This document shows, in pieces, positions 53,640 to 63,244 of a stretch of DNA of 64,000 nucleotides. The stretch covers positions 248,001 through 312,000 of the forward strand of contig CAJJBJ010000003.1 in the NCBI GenBank assembly GCA_905182455.1, read 5' to 3'. This stretch comes from an uncultured Planktomarina sp. GTDB lineage: Bacteria > Pseudomonadota > Alphaproteobacteria > Rhodobacterales > Rhodobacteraceae. Position 1 is the first letter of the stretch. Each line of letters starts with the position of its first letter. The notes beneath the pieces were generated by a model. It saw only the letters and a list, made by a program, of their open reading frames with translations, searched no databases and was not told the origin of the DNA. The position numbers were made by a program, and so were the translations under genes.

Positions 53640-54815
53640 TTAAGCCAACTTAGCCAACAATTCGCACATAAATTGATGGCCTGCTTCAAACTGAGCCACC
53701 TCTATAAACTCATTAGGCTGGTGGGCCTGCGCTATATCACCCGGCCCACAAACAACTGCGGAATATCCCGCATCTTGAAACTGCCCCGCCTCAGTACCAT
53801 AGCTCACCACATGAGCGGCATTATCTCCAGTAACGGCCCTAACTAAGCCTTCGGCTTCCCCACTCTCTTCTGGCTTCAACGGCGGCACAGCAAAGCGCGG
53901 GGTGAGGACGATGTCCGCCTCTGGGTGTACAGCCTGCATAGCCGCCTTCACCTCATTCACCTTATCAAAATACATCTGGTTCAATCTCGCAGTATCATCA
54001 CCAGGTACCGCTCGGTACCCCATATTGAAATGGCAATCCTTAGCGGTGATATTATCGGCAGTACCACCAGAAATAATGCCTACATGCCATGTCGTATATG
54101 CCGGATCAAACATCGAGGCCAAAGGACCCGGCGTTGCCGCCCCGTTCAATTCGTTTTGTTCCGTAGCCCACTGAATAAGACGTGCACCCTCATGCACTGC
54201 ACTTACACCCCGATAGTGGATCGAAGAATGCACCTCGAAACCCACAACATGAGTGGCAAAGGCGTTGCCACCCTTATGGCCCGTGACAGCTTTCATCATC
54301 GATGGCTCGCCCACGATGACCGCAGAACCTTTTGGCACCACACCCTGCATCGCTGCGATCATTGGCGGTGCGCCTGTACAACCAATTTCTTCATCAAAGC
54401 TCAGAGCCAACTGCAGCGGCCGGGTCACCTCTGCATAATGCGCCTCTACTAAGGCCCAAATAGCCAAAGCATCAAAGCCCTTCATATCGCATGTACCACG
54501 ACCGTAATATTTGCCCTCTTTTTCAACAACGTCCCACGGATTTGTTTCCCACGGCTGACCATCAACGGGCACAACATCTGTATGGCCCGACAACACAACC
54601 GCACCCTCGATATCCGGACCTACATGCGCAAACAACGCTGCCTTATGTGGTTGCTTAGGATCAGGCCAACGGTGTGAAGCGATGCCATGCAATGTCAAAT
54701 AGGACTCAACCCAATCAATCAAGGGCAGGTTGCTGTCACGGCTCACAGTCGGGAAACTGATCAATTTTGTCATCAATTCTAAAGGGGTTAAACGTTCTAA
54801 AGTTTCAATACTCAT
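53640..54815 (-). CDS. argE: Acetylornithine deacetylase-like M20 amidohydrolase
   Basis: A 391-residue M20A enzyme of the ArgE type. The metal site stretches are VVLSGHTDVVPVDG, YGRGTCDMKGFDA, ALSFDEEIGCTGAPP and GEPSMM, with GPGDIAQAHQPNEFIE near the C-terminus. It deacetylates N2-acetylornithine or related N-acyl amino acids. In this setting, beside a peptide importer and two other amidohydrolases, a catabolic role is at least as likely as arginine synthesis. The start is 1 nt past the ABC ATPase stop; a GTG 4 codons earlier would overlap it. Confidence 0.88.
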   Translation of the reverse strand: MSIETLERLTPLELMTKLISFPTVSRDSNLPLIDWVESYLTLHGIASHRWPDPKQPHKAALFAHVGPDIEGAVVLSGHTDVVPVDGQPWETNPWDVVEKEGKYYGRGTCDMKGFDALAIWALVEAHYAEVTRPLQLALSFDEEIGCTGAPPMIAAMQGVVPKGSAVIVGEPSMMKAVTGHKGGNAFATHVVGFEVHSSIHYRGVSAVHEGARLIQWATEQNELNGAATPGPLASMFDPAYTTWHVGIISGGTADNITAKDCHFNMGYRAVPGDDTARLNQMYFDKVNEVKAAMQAVHPEADIVLTPRFAVPPLKPEESGEAEGLVRAVTGDNAAHVVSYGTEAGQFQDAGYSAVVCGPGDIAQAHQPNEFIEVAQFEAGHQFMCELLAKLA

Positions 54816-54816
54816 C

Positions 54817-56661
54817 TCAATACCCACTATCTGTAATCAACACTTTATGGCCCAGCGCCACTTCACGATAGACCGATGGTTCTGCAACATATGAAACGGG
54901 ATGGATCGGCGAAGGTATCGGTTTAAAGTTCAGATCTCTCTCATCCTTTCGTTGACGAGGATCGGCAATCGGAACCGCCTTCATCAACGCCCGAGTATAA
55001 GGATGCTGAGGGTTTTCAAACACGGCTGAACGCGGGCCCATTTCGACAATACGACCAAGATACATCACACCAACATAGTGACTGACGCGTTCAACCACGG
55101 CCATGTCATGCGAGATAAAGAGAAACGACAGGTCTAATTCAGACTGTAATTCCATCATCAAGTTTAATACTTGGGCCTGCACCGACACGTCCAAAGCGGA
55201 AACGGCTTCATCCGCAATGATTAGCTTTGGGTTCAGAGCCAAAGCACGGGCAATTGCAACTCGCTGGCGCTGGCCCCCCGACAGCTCATGTGGATAGCGC
55301 CGCATGAAACTGCGAGGCAACTCCACACGATCAAACAACATCTCAACACGGTCCTGTATCGCCTTACCTTTAAGAGTGGCAAAGTTGTGCATCGGTTCCG
55401 CAACTTGATCCGACAACTGCATCTGAGGGTTAAGCGATGCAAATGGATCCTGAAAAATCATTTGCATATCAAGACGGGAATTACGTAAACCATTAGAATC
55501 TAGCGCCATGATATCTTTGCCACCGACGCGAATGGCACCTTTCTGCGGTTCAACCAAACGCAGGATTGAACGCCCTGCCGTAGATTTTCCACAACCAGAT
55601 TCACCAACCAAACTAAGCGTCTGGCCCTTGTTAATAGTAAACGACAAGTCCTCAACTGCATGTACATTGGCCACCGTACGGCGAAAGAACCCGCCTTTGA
55701 CCGAGAAACGAGTTGTAAGGTTTTCTACCTCCAACAACACTTCATCAGTCCCTTTAATCGGCTCAATCGCGCCTTGATCACGGCCCATCAAAACCATCGG
55801 TTCTGGATATTTTTTACCAGTCATCTCGCCCAATTTGGGGACAGCAGCCAACAATAGCTTGGTATAAGGGTGTTTGGGGTTTTCGAAAATCTCCTCAACC
55901 GTACCCTCCTCGACCTTCTCACCACGGAACATGACGACAACGCGGTCAGCCATCTGTGCTACTACAGCCATATCGTGAGTTATGAACATTACAGCAGTGC
56001 CAGTATCGCGTTTCAGGCGATCCATGAGTGCAAGAATTTCGGCCTGAATGGTCACATCCAATGCAGTTGTAGGCTCATCGGCTATTAATAAACGGGGTTC
56101 GCAAGCTAATGCCATCGCGATCACAACACGCTGGCGCATACCACCGGACAATTCGTGTGGATATTGCTTCATCCGGCGCTCGGGCTCCGGGATTCGAACC
56201 TCATGCATCAAATTCAACGCCTTCGCCGAAGCTTCAGCCTTGGATAGACCTTTGTGCAGGCGCAAACCTTCAGTCAATTGACGCTCTACTGTAAAAACAG
56301 GGTTCAGGGCCGTCATGGGTTCTTGAAAAATCATGCCTATCTCATTGCCTCTAATAGAACGCATGAGCTTAGGTTCTGTTTGGGCCAAGTCGACTTCATC
56401 AGCATCTTTTCGGCTAAATAATAGACGGCCACCAGTTATTTCACCGCCGCCAAACTCAACCAAACGCATCAATGACAGCGAAGAAACCGATTTTCCAGAG
56501 CCCGATTCTCCAACAACACAGACCGTTTCACCCGATTTAATATCAAAAGATACATCAGACACGCCGACCACAGGGCCATCTTTGGTTTGGAATTCCACCC
56601 GCAATCCCTGAATTTCAGCAATTACTGACCCTTTGATAGCTAAGTTGTCGTGATCGAACAT
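54817..56661 (-). CDS. Peptide ABC transporter fused double ATPase (DppD-DppF type)
   Basis: A 614-residue protein with two complete ABC units in tandem. Unit 1 has Walker A VVGESGSGKS, signature LSGGMRQR and Walker B LLIADEPTTALD. Unit 2 has VGESGCGKST, LSGGQRQR and LIIADEAVSALD. Each is followed by the oligopeptide-binding-type C-terminal extension (NPKHPYTKLLLAAVP and NPQHPYTRALMKAVP). It powers the peptide permease encoded divergently. GGAGG 4 nt before the ATG at 56661 decides the start. Confidence 0.93.
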   Translation of the reverse strand: MFDHDNLAIKGSVIAEIQGLRVEFQTKDGPVVGVSDVSFDIKSGETVCVVGESGSGKSVSSLSLMRLVEFGGGEITGGRLLFSRKDADEVDLAQTEPKLMRSIRGNEIGMIFQEPMTALNPVFTVERQLTEGLRLHKGLSKAEASAKALNLMHEVRIPEPERRMKQYPHELSGGMRQRVVIAMALACEPRLLIADEPTTALDVTIQAEILALMDRLKRDTGTAVMFITHDMAVVAQMADRVVVMFRGEKVEEGTVEEIFENPKHPYTKLLLAAVPKLGEMTGKKYPEPMVLMGRDQGAIEPIKGTDEVLLEVENLTTRFSVKGGFFRRTVANVHAVEDLSFTINKGQTLSLVGESGCGKSTAGRSILRLVEPQKGAIRVGGKDIMALDSNGLRNSRLDMQMIFQDPFASLNPQMQLSDQVAEPMHNFATLKGKAIQDRVEMLFDRVELPRSFMRRYPHELSGGQRQRVAIARALALNPKLIIADEAVSALDVSVQAQVLNLMMELQSELDLSFLFISHDMAVVERVSHYVGVMYLGRIVEMGPRSAVFENPQHPYTRALMKAVPIADPRQRKDERDLNFKPIPSPIHPVSYVAEPSVYREVALGHKVLITDSGY

Positions 56662-57032
56662 ACTGCCTCCGAGCGCATCCACAAACTGGAGCTAAACAAA
56701 TGCTAAGGGGAACTGTTGGCGTCTGTCAAATGAATGCACCGGCTAAGTTTTAATAGTTTAATTTAGACTCAAACTAACCCACCGTTAATAAACATAAGTG
56801 TCTTATCAAAGATTAATATTTATTCAGAAATAGGGTTGATTATTTTTTGGAACCTGTTTCGATGAAACTTATTAGCTTGTTGGGGAAAGCTACAAGAACG
56901 CCATTAATAGTTTTTCGTTATGATTTAACTGAAATATGTGCTTTCCTTTACATCAATCATAAACACCGCAGACCCATTCTGGTGAGCTGCGGAATAAATA
57001 GGCACCTACTTGTGCCCAACAAGGAGAGTATA
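56662..57032. promoter_or_regulatory. Divergent control region of the peptide-scavenging locus
   Basis: About 370 bp, A/T-rich, between the leftward ATPase/hydrolase operon and the rightward binding-protein operon. The leader of the latter can fold CCGCAG-ACC-loop-GGT-GAG-CTGCGG (56966-56992) and GGCAC-N6-GTGCC (57001-57016). The second hairpin ends 4 nt before the AAGGAG site, so it could influence ribosome access. An open frame from 56847 runs through the region but lacks a signal peptide at its start and is not favoured. Confidence 0.5.
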
Positions 57033-58751
57033 ATGATACTAAAAACAATTTTGCTTGGAGCGATAGCTACAACTGCTTTTGCATCCACAGCGATGGCGGA
57101 TGGCCACGAAGGCGCCCGCGCTCGTGATGGCGAAGTCAAAATTATTTATTGGCAAGCCCCATCGATCTTAAACCCTTATTTGTCCGGTGGCACGAAAGAC
57201 ATCGAGTCGTCTTCACTGGTGATAGAACCAATGGGCCGCTATGATCAAAATGGTGACCTAGTTGCCTATTTGGCTGCAGAGATTCCAACAGTTGGGAACG
57301 GCGGTGTTTCAGAAGATCTGACATCTATCACGTGGAAACTCAAAGAAGGCCTCAAATGGTCTGATGGTTCCGATGTGACGTCAGCTGACCTAGTGTTTAC
57401 AGCCAAGTACTGCATGCACCCAGAAGGTGGCTGCGCACAATTATCAAAATACGATGGAGTTGAAAGTGTTGAAGCGATTGACGCTCTGACAACAAAAATA
57501 ACTTTTAACCAGCCCAAACCAAATCCATACGGCCCGTTCATGGGCGGCCAGTCGCCAATCATTCAAGCGACACAGTTTGCCGATTGCTTGGGGGCACGCG
57601 CTCCTGAGTGCACCGAGGCCAACTTTGGCCCAATCGGCACAGGCCCCTTTGTTGTCACAAACTTTAAGCCAAACGATGTGATCCAAATGGTTGCCAACGA
57701 AAACTATCGCACAGCGGGCAAACCTGCGTTTGCATCGCTGACATTCAAGGGCGGTGGGTCTGCTGAAGCCTCTGGTCGTGCAGTTATGGAAACAGGCGAA
57801 TTTGACTACGCTTGGAACCTACAATTAGCACCAGACGTCATATCGAAGATGGCCCAAGGCGGCAAAGGTCAGCCAATCTCCGCATTTGGTGCTTTGGTTG
57901 AGCGTCTTGAAATGAACCTCACGAACCCTTCACCTAATCTTCCACCAGAAACACGTGCAACGGTTGCAGAACCTCACCCATTTTTGTCGGATATAAACGT
58001 ACGCGAAGCACTTTCCATGGCAATCAACCGCCAAGAACTTGTTGACGTAGGTTACGGCGACGCAGGGCGGCCAACATGCAACTTGGTCCCAGCTCCAGCA
58101 CTTTATGCATCGGACAACACAGGGTGCCTTACACAAGACATCGCTGGCGCAAACGCCAAGCTGGAAGCAGCCGGTTGGGTTAAAGGTTCCGACGGCATCC
58201 GCGCCAAAGATGGCGTGCGCCTGTCTATCTTATATCAAACATCCACAAACGCTGTGCGTCAGGACTTCCAAGCTCTGATTAAAAACTCGTGGAACCAAAT
58301 TGGAGTTGAAACAGAATTGCGTAACCTAGATGCATCAGTATTCTTTGGTGGTGATCCAGGTTCTCCTGACACGTTCCAAAAATTCTATGCTGACGTAGAG
58401 ATGTATGCGAACGTGTTCGACGGTACGGACCCACAAGCCTACCTCGCAGCATACCGTTGTGGCGGCGAGCCTAAACCTAGCAGCCAGTGGCAGGGTGAAA
58501 ATATCAACCGTTTCTGTGATCCCGCGTATGACGCGATGATCGACGAACTGGCCCGCACAGGTGATCTCGCTAAACGGGGTGAGTTGGGTAAAAAGATGAA
58601 CGATATGCTGACAAAAGACAGCTTCACAATCGTTCCTTTGGTTGACCGTGGTCGTGTATCCGCACACGCAAACAGCTTGGGTGGCGTTGTTCTCAACGTG
58701 TTTGATTCCGAGCTGTGGAACGCTGCTGACTGGTACCGCATCGGGAACTAA
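57033..58751 (+). CDS. Peptide ABC transporter substrate-binding protein (SBP family 5)
   Basis: A 572-residue periplasmic protein with a signal peptide (1-22, AMA cleavage). The family-5 core includes IYWQAPSILNPYLSGGTKDIE, the LKEGLKWSDGSDVTSADLVFT motif, INRQELVDVGYG and the C-terminal region VPLVDRGRVSAHANSLGG. It binds oligopeptides or related compounds for the DppBC-like permeases downstream. AAGGAG 6 nt before the ATG at 57033 fixes the start. Confidence 0.93.
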   Translation: MILKTILLGAIATTAFASTAMADGHEGARARDGEVKIIYWQAPSILNPYLSGGTKDIESSSLVIEPMGRYDQNGDLVAYLAAEIPTVGNGGVSEDLTSITWKLKEGLKWSDGSDVTSADLVFTAKYCMHPEGGCAQLSKYDGVESVEAIDALTTKITFNQPKPNPYGPFMGGQSPIIQATQFADCLGARAPECTEANFGPIGTGPFVVTNFKPNDVIQMVANENYRTAGKPAFASLTFKGGGSAEASGRAVMETGEFDYAWNLQLAPDVISKMAQGGKGQPISAFGALVERLEMNLTNPSPNLPPETRATVAEPHPFLSDINVREALSMAINRQELVDVGYGDAGRPTCNLVPAPALYASDNTGCLTQDIAGANAKLEAAGWVKGSDGIRAKDGVRLSILYQTSTNAVRQDFQALIKNSWNQIGVETELRNLDASVFFGGDPGSPDTFQKFYADVEMYANVFDGTDPQAYLAAYRCGGEPKPSSQWQGENINRFCDPAYDAMIDELARTGDLAKRGELGKKMNDMLTKDSFTIVPLVDRGRVSAHANSLGGVVLNVFDSELWNAADWYRIGN

Positions 58752-58797
58752 GATTGGTCCGGGTGTATAATTTGCACATCGAACCTTAAAAAACTAC

Positions 58798-58823
58798 GTA
58801 AGGTGCGCCTCGGTGCACCTTAC
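58798..58823 (+). promoter_or_regulatory. Intercistronic hairpin between binding protein and permease genes
   Basis: GTAAGGTGC (58798-58806) and GCACCTTAC (58815-58823) form a perfect 9-bp stem with an 8-nt loop. No T-run follows. Such hairpins commonly protect the binding-protein mRNA or attenuate the permease genes. Confidence 0.65.
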
Positions 58824-58870
58824 TATTCTGTTCTCCAGAATTTCAAAACTGACGCACAAAGGCGCCGCAT

Positions 58871-59938
58871 ATGTTGACCTTCACAATTCGTCGATTAATT
58901 CTCTCGATTCCGACGCTTTTGTTCATCAGTATCGTTATATTTGCTCTGCTACAATTGGCGCCCGGCGATCCAATGGCCCAAGTGCCGCTGACTGTTCCTC
59001 CAGAGGTGAAGCAAAAAATGCGTGAGGCCCTCGGTCTTGGAGCACCTGTACACATCCAATATCTTAAATGGCTAAATCAATTTTTTATTGTGGAACCACA
59101 GTTTTTAATCGATTGGATGACACGAAACAGCTTCCTGTTTGGCTGGTTGCCCGACACCCAACTTGGCATGGTATACGACGTCGAACTGGAAAAACTGGTT
59201 CCTCAACAACGTAACATTAGCTGGCAGACCCGTAGCCCAATCATGGACATCGTGATCCAGCGCATCCCGCAAACCTTGTGGGTCGTCGGGCTCGCTTACC
59301 TCGTCGGAATCCTGATCGCTCTGCCGATTGGAATCTACTCAGCTTATCGCCATTACTCAGTTTTCGACCAAACCGGCACATTCATCACGATGATTGGCTT
59401 CTCGATTCCACCTTTTTTTACTGGCCCCCTACTAATCGTGATTTTCTCAGTCACCCTTGGCTGGCTACCCTCTATTTATGATACAACTCATGTGGTGAAC
59501 GATTGGACCAGCTTCAAATATCAACTCTCACAAATGATCCTCCCAGTAATGGTTTTGGCCCTCCAGACAACCGCTCAAATTAGCCGCTATATGCGAGCAT
59601 CTATGCTGGACAACCTAAATCAAGATTACGTCCGTACTGCGAGGGCCAAGGGGCTAAAAGAGGGCGTGGTCGTCATGGTGCACGTGTTGCGCAATTCAAT
59701 GATCCCAGTGATCACCGTTATAGCCCTTGGCGTCCCCTCCATATTTGGCGGGGCCATCATTACAGAGAACGTCTTTGGAGTGAACGGGATCGGCCAACTT
59801 TTAATAACGGCACTTTTTGCAAACGATATCCCGATGGTCATGACCATTACCTTTATTTTTGCAATTATGATTGTAGCATTTAACCTGATTGCTGACGTGC
59901 TCTACGGCGTACTAGACCCAAGGATTCGCTATGACTGA
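58871..59938 (+). CDS. Peptide ABC transporter permease (DppB-like)
   Basis: A 355-residue permease of the oligopeptide family with six helices. It begins MLTFTIRRLILSIPTLLFIS and contains the EAA-loop region DYVRTARAKGLKEGVVVMVH, the contact site for the ATPase. The C-terminus VLYGVLDPRIRYD is typical of DppB. It overlaps the DppC-like gene by 8 nt. No good ribosome site precedes the ATG, so coupling to upstream translation is possible. Confidence 0.92.
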   Translation: MLTFTIRRLILSIPTLLFISIVIFALLQLAPGDPMAQVPLTVPPEVKQKMREALGLGAPVHIQYLKWLNQFFIVEPQFLIDWMTRNSFLFGWLPDTQLGMVYDVELEKLVPQQRNISWQTRSPIMDIVIQRIPQTLWVVGLAYLVGILIALPIGIYSAYRHYSVFDQTGTFITMIGFSIPPFFTGPLLIVIFSVTLGWLPSIYDTTHVVNDWTSFKYQLSQMILPVMVLALQTTAQISRYMRASMLDNLNQDYVRTARAKGLKEGVVVMVHVLRNSMIPVITVIALGVPSIFGGAIITENVFGVNGIGQLLITALFANDIPMVMTITFIFAIMIVAFNLIADVLYGVLDPRIRYD

Positions 59939-60917
59939 CGCATCGTTAAAAACAGTCGAAATCGACCCATACGCAGCCCTGCAGGATAAAGAACCACCGC
60001 GGGCCCCACGCAACCAATGGCTAGACGTCTGGGACCAGTTCAAAAAACATAAAGGCGCAGTCTTTGGTGGTGGTTTTTTGTTGTTTATCACACTTGCCGT
60101 CCTGCTCGGCCCATACATATGGAATGTCGACCCACAAAAACTAGATATCCGCAACAAAGATGCGCGGCCAATTTGGACCTTGATCTGGGATAGTTCTGCA
60201 AAAACACTTTGGCACCGCCCCTTTGGTACCGACAATTTGGGCCGAGACATCCTTTCCAACATGATCGCAGGAGGTCGGGCATCAATGGCCGTAGGCTGGA
60301 CAGCTATGTTACTCTCACTCAGCATAGGTACAGCAGTAGGCGTGGCTGCAGGCTATTTCAAACGGCTCGACGGGTTACTAATGCGCCTAACTGACCTATT
60401 TTTATCTCTGCCGATCCTGCCGTTACTATTGGTGGCGGTAACCTTATTCCGCCAACCATTGCGAGCCAATTTTGGACCAGAGGGCGGGATGTTCATCTTA
60501 ATCGTTGTGATAGTCGGAATAACAAGTTGGATGCAAACGGCTAGAATCGTACGCGGCGAAATTCTTGCTTTAAAAGAACGTGAGTTTATCCTAGCCGCCC
60601 GCTCCATAGGCACGAGCCCGGGCGCGATCATTCGTCGCCACCTACTACCAAACGTGGTGTCCCCTATCATGGTTTCCGCAACACTAGGGCTGGCAGTAGC
60701 AATTATCACAGAAAGCGCACTGTCCTTTTTAGGTGTCGGCTTCCCATCAGATTTTCCAACATGGGGCAAAATGCTGGCAGATGCCGTACCCCGGATGGAA
60801 GAATACCCTGAACGCGTGTTGCTGCCCGGTATAGCAATTTCACTGACAGTGCTTGGGGTCAATTACCTCGGCGATGGGCTCCGCGACGCGCTCGACCCAC
60901 GCATTCGCGGACGATAA
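59931..60917 (+). CDS. Peptide ABC transporter permease (DppC-like)
   Basis: A 328-residue permease with a long cytoplasmic N-terminus and six helices. It has HPFGTDNLGRD-like HRPFGTDNLGRDILS, the EAA loop REFILAARSIGTSPGAIIRRH and C-terminal GDGLRDALDPRIRGR, all DppC hallmarks. With the DppB-like protein it forms the channel for peptides or similar amides. Confidence 0.93.
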   Translation: MTDASLKTVEIDPYAALQDKEPPRAPRNQWLDVWDQFKKHKGAVFGGGFLLFITLAVLLGPYIWNVDPQKLDIRNKDARPIWTLIWDSSAKTLWHRPFGTDNLGRDILSNMIAGGRASMAVGWTAMLLSLSIGTAVGVAAGYFKRLDGLLMRLTDLFLSLPILPLLLVAVTLFRQPLRANFGPEGGMFILIVVIVGITSWMQTARIVRGEILALKEREFILAARSIGTSPGAIIRRHLLPNVVSPIMVSATLGLAVAIITESALSFLGVGFPSDFPTWGKMLADAVPRMEEYPERVLLPGIAISLTVLGVNYLGDGLRDALDPRIRGR

Positions 60918-60918
60918 T

Positions 60919-60940
60919 CTTAGGTGACTGCCCACCTAAG
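60919..60940 (+). terminator. Hairpin at the end of the binding-protein/permease operon
   Basis: CTTAGGTG (60919-60926), a 6-nt loop and CACCTAAG (60933-60940) form a perfect 8-bp stem directly after the stop codon. The following bases are A/T-rich but lack a clear T-run, so it may work with Rho or as a 3' stabiliser. Confidence 0.5.
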
Positions 60941-61450
60941 TATAAATCCGAATACTTACAGCTCCGGGTTAAACACGTGCTCGTAGTAGATAACTGTATT
61001 CAGGAATACGGATCATTGCAAGAATAGCCAAAGGAGCGAAGCCCGAAAATGCTTGAACCGCAACAACATGCGCCGACTTGGCACGCATGGCCCAATCAGA
61101 TTGTAGTATCTCCTCTGACGCCCCAGGTAAAGTTCTCGCAAGGTTCCTGACTGAGCGTGATGTACAGACACCTTCAAGACGTTCCACCACTTGGCAAGCC
61201 ACAACCGTACATCGGATGAAGGCTTGTTGGGGTGTGGCCCCAAACGGTGCAGATCACATGAAGCGATACTGAGCGTGTATGGGACTCTGTGTAAGGCTGA
61301 CGGGGACCTCAGCGTTAGAACCAAACGGATTGGTTTGGCCCGTTTTGTAGGTGTAAATCCAAGGTAAAGATTTAGTTTGCGGATGGATATGTTATTTAAT
61401 CTTACTATGGGGTTTTTTGAGAAGACTGTTTACCTTCCAAAAAACTACCA
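60941..61450. other. 510-bp stretch without a supported gene
   Basis: Several short open frames exist on both strands, but none has a convincing start, ribosome site or recognisable domain. The sequence changes character near 61350 to A/T-rich DNA. It looks like the junction between the transport operon and an accessory segment and may contain unrecognised transposon remnants. Confidence 0.4.
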
Positions 61451-61924
61451 CTAATCTAAATTCGAATTTACCAAAGAAGCAATTTTGGTTTTAGCTTTGC
61501 CTATTAATTTTTTCACATCTCTAATAGCAGTTTCACCCTCATCAATACTAACCATAACCTTATTTAAAAGGTCTGAAAGCTCTGCACTTTGTTTATTTGA
61601 CTCCATAAGACGTAATTGGGTTTTTTCTATAATAGCTTTCAAGGAAGTATTAATGTTGAGTGTGGCCTCAAAGTCTTTTTTATCAAGATAGACAGCGGAG
61701 GCGCCTTTGGAACCTGCCTGAGCGGTAACGGACCTTTTATTATTAAAAATTGTCGACGTCTCACCCAAAAGCTCTTTTTCACCGAGTGTGTTCAACAGCA
61801 AACCATCTCTAGCATAAATATTAACCGAGCCACCAAGAATTATAAATATGCCGTTAGGATCGCTATCTATTTTATAGATAGTTTCATTGGCATCCCAAAT
61901 TACTTTATTTTTAATTACGTCCAT
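61451..61924 (-). CDS. Stand-alone cyclic-nucleotide-binding-domain protein with C-terminal coiled coil
   Basis: A 157-residue protein. Residues about 10-95 follow the cNMP-binding (CAP effector) fold: GIFIILGGSVNIYARDG, then LNTLGEKELLGETSTIF, where GE of the phosphate-binding cassette is kept (canonical FGExxL), then NNKRSVTAQA in place of the arginine-containing part. The C-terminal 60 residues are a charged helix likely to form a coiled coil (IEKTQLRLMESNKQSAELSD). There is no DNA-binding HTH. It is markedly A/T-rich compared with its neighbours, suggesting transfer. Function is unknown. Confidence 0.65.
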   Translation of the reverse strand: MDVIKNKVIWDANETIYKIDSDPNGIFIILGGSVNIYARDGLLLNTLGEKELLGETSTIFNNKRSVTAQAGSKGASAVYLDKKDFEATLNINTSLKAIIEKTQLRLMESNKQSAELSDLLNKVMVSIDEGETAIRDVKKLIGKAKTKIASLVNSNLD

Positions 61925-62113
61925 CTGATTGGCCTAACTGAAAAATTAATAATTCCAACGATAGCTTATCACGTAAAGTTCGCTAATAGTATTTTAACTT
62001 AAATAACGGCTCTAAACTCCACTTAGCCCAAGGGGATCACCGTGTAGACCTGGTCTTATCACGGTTTAGTTCCGGTCTCTTTCGAGCAATGTTTGCTATG
62101 AAGGAGAGAACGA

Positions 62114-62389
62114 ATGGCAAAGAGATACACAGATGAGTTTCGCCGTGATGCGGTGAGGATAGCCACGACCAGTGGTTTAACGCGGCCTCAGCTTTCCTCA
62201 GATTTAGGGGTTGGGCTTTCTACGCTGAACAAATGGGTTCAACAGCATCAACACGATGACCTGATGTCAGGGCCGCATGAGGACGTGGAGAAGGAAAACG
62301 CGCGCCTTCGCAAAGAAGTTCGTTTGCTCCGCGAGGAGAGGGAAGTGTTAAAAAAGGCGGCAATCTTCTTTGCAGGCCAAAGCCGGTGA
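62114..62389 (+). CDS. IS3-family transposase OrfA
   Basis: A 91-residue DNA-binding protein with an IS3-type HTH (RYTDEFRRDAVRIATTSG, then LSSDLGVGLSTLNKWV) and a leucine-zipper-like helix (ENARLRKEVRLLREEREVLKKA). AAGGAGAG precedes the ATG. AAAAAAG at 62350-62356 is the classical -1 slippage heptamer and would join OrfA to OrfB. The stop overlaps the GTG of orfB. Confidence 0.92.
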   Translation: MAKRYTDEFRRDAVRIATTSGLTRPQLSSDLGVGLSTLNKWVQQHQHDDLMSGPHEDVEKENARLRKEVRLLREEREVLKKAAIFFAGQSR

Positions 62390-63244
62390 GATTTGCTTTC
62401 ATCGACGCCTGGAAAGAAGAATGGCCAGTTGAATTTCTTTGCAAAGTTATGCGGGTCACATCGCGGGGTTTTCGCGCGTGGCGGGTGCGCCCGATGAGCC
62501 AGCGTCAACGTGATGATATGGTGATCCTGGCTCATATCCGTGAACAGCACCGCTTAAGCCTAGAAAGCTATGGGCGGCCACGCATGACTGAAGAGTTGCA
62601 GGAATTGGGAGTGAACGTTGGGCACCGGCGCGTGGGTCGTTTGATGCGTCGAGAATGGCATCAAGATCATCAGGACCCAGAAACACAAGGTAACAACTGA
62701 CAGTAATCACGCGTTCAACATCGCACCCAATCTGCTTGATCAAGACTTTTCTGCTGATGGGCCAAACCAGAAATGGGCGGGCGATATATCCTATATTTGG
62801 ACGAACGAAGGGTGGCTTTACCTTGCTGTCATTCTTGATTTGTATTCTCGGCGTGTGATTGGCTGGGCCGTTAGCAATCGCATGAAGCGGGATCTGGCCA
62901 TACGTGCATTGGATATGGCCGTTGCTTTGCGTCAGCCACCCAAAGGCTGCATTCATCACACAGATCGTGGCTCGCAATACTGTTCGAATGACTACCAAAA
63001 GCTTCTAACCAAGCACGGCTTCGAAGTATCAATGAGCGGTAAAGGGAATTGCTATGATAATTCCATGGTGGAGACGTTCTTCAAATCCATCAAGGCGGAG
63101 CTGATTTGGCGCAATCGGTGGGAAACAAGACGCCAAGCCGAAGGGGCAATATTCCAGTATATCAACGGATTTTATAACCCGCGCCGTCGCCATTCATCGC
63201 TGGGTGGCAAAAGCCCCTTGGCCTTTGAACGAAAGGCTGCATAA
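62386..63244 (+). pseudogene. IS3-family transposase OrfB, frameshifted
   Basis: The N-terminal part (62386-62700) reads FIDAWKEEWPVEFLCKVM and SYGRPRMTEELQELG, then leaves frame after LMRR. The catalytic part continues in another frame with WAGDISYIW (first Asp), HTDRGSQYCSNDY (second Asp), NSMVETFFKSIKAEL (catalytic Glu) and the end YNPRRRHSSLGGKSP. Removing one G near 62653 rejoins the frames (RRNGIKIIRTQKHKVTTD). All three DDE residues are present, but the break should prevent full-length transposase. Confidence 0.88.

Noticed and set aside
56847-57032. Longer N-terminus for the peptide-binding protein
   Set aside because: The 62 extra codons are not conserved-looking, and a proper signal peptide with AAGGAG upstream begins at 57033.
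60969-61324. Minus-strand frames after the peptide permease operon
   Set aside because: No ribosome site, no domain, and overlapping alternatives on both strands; left as unannotated gap.
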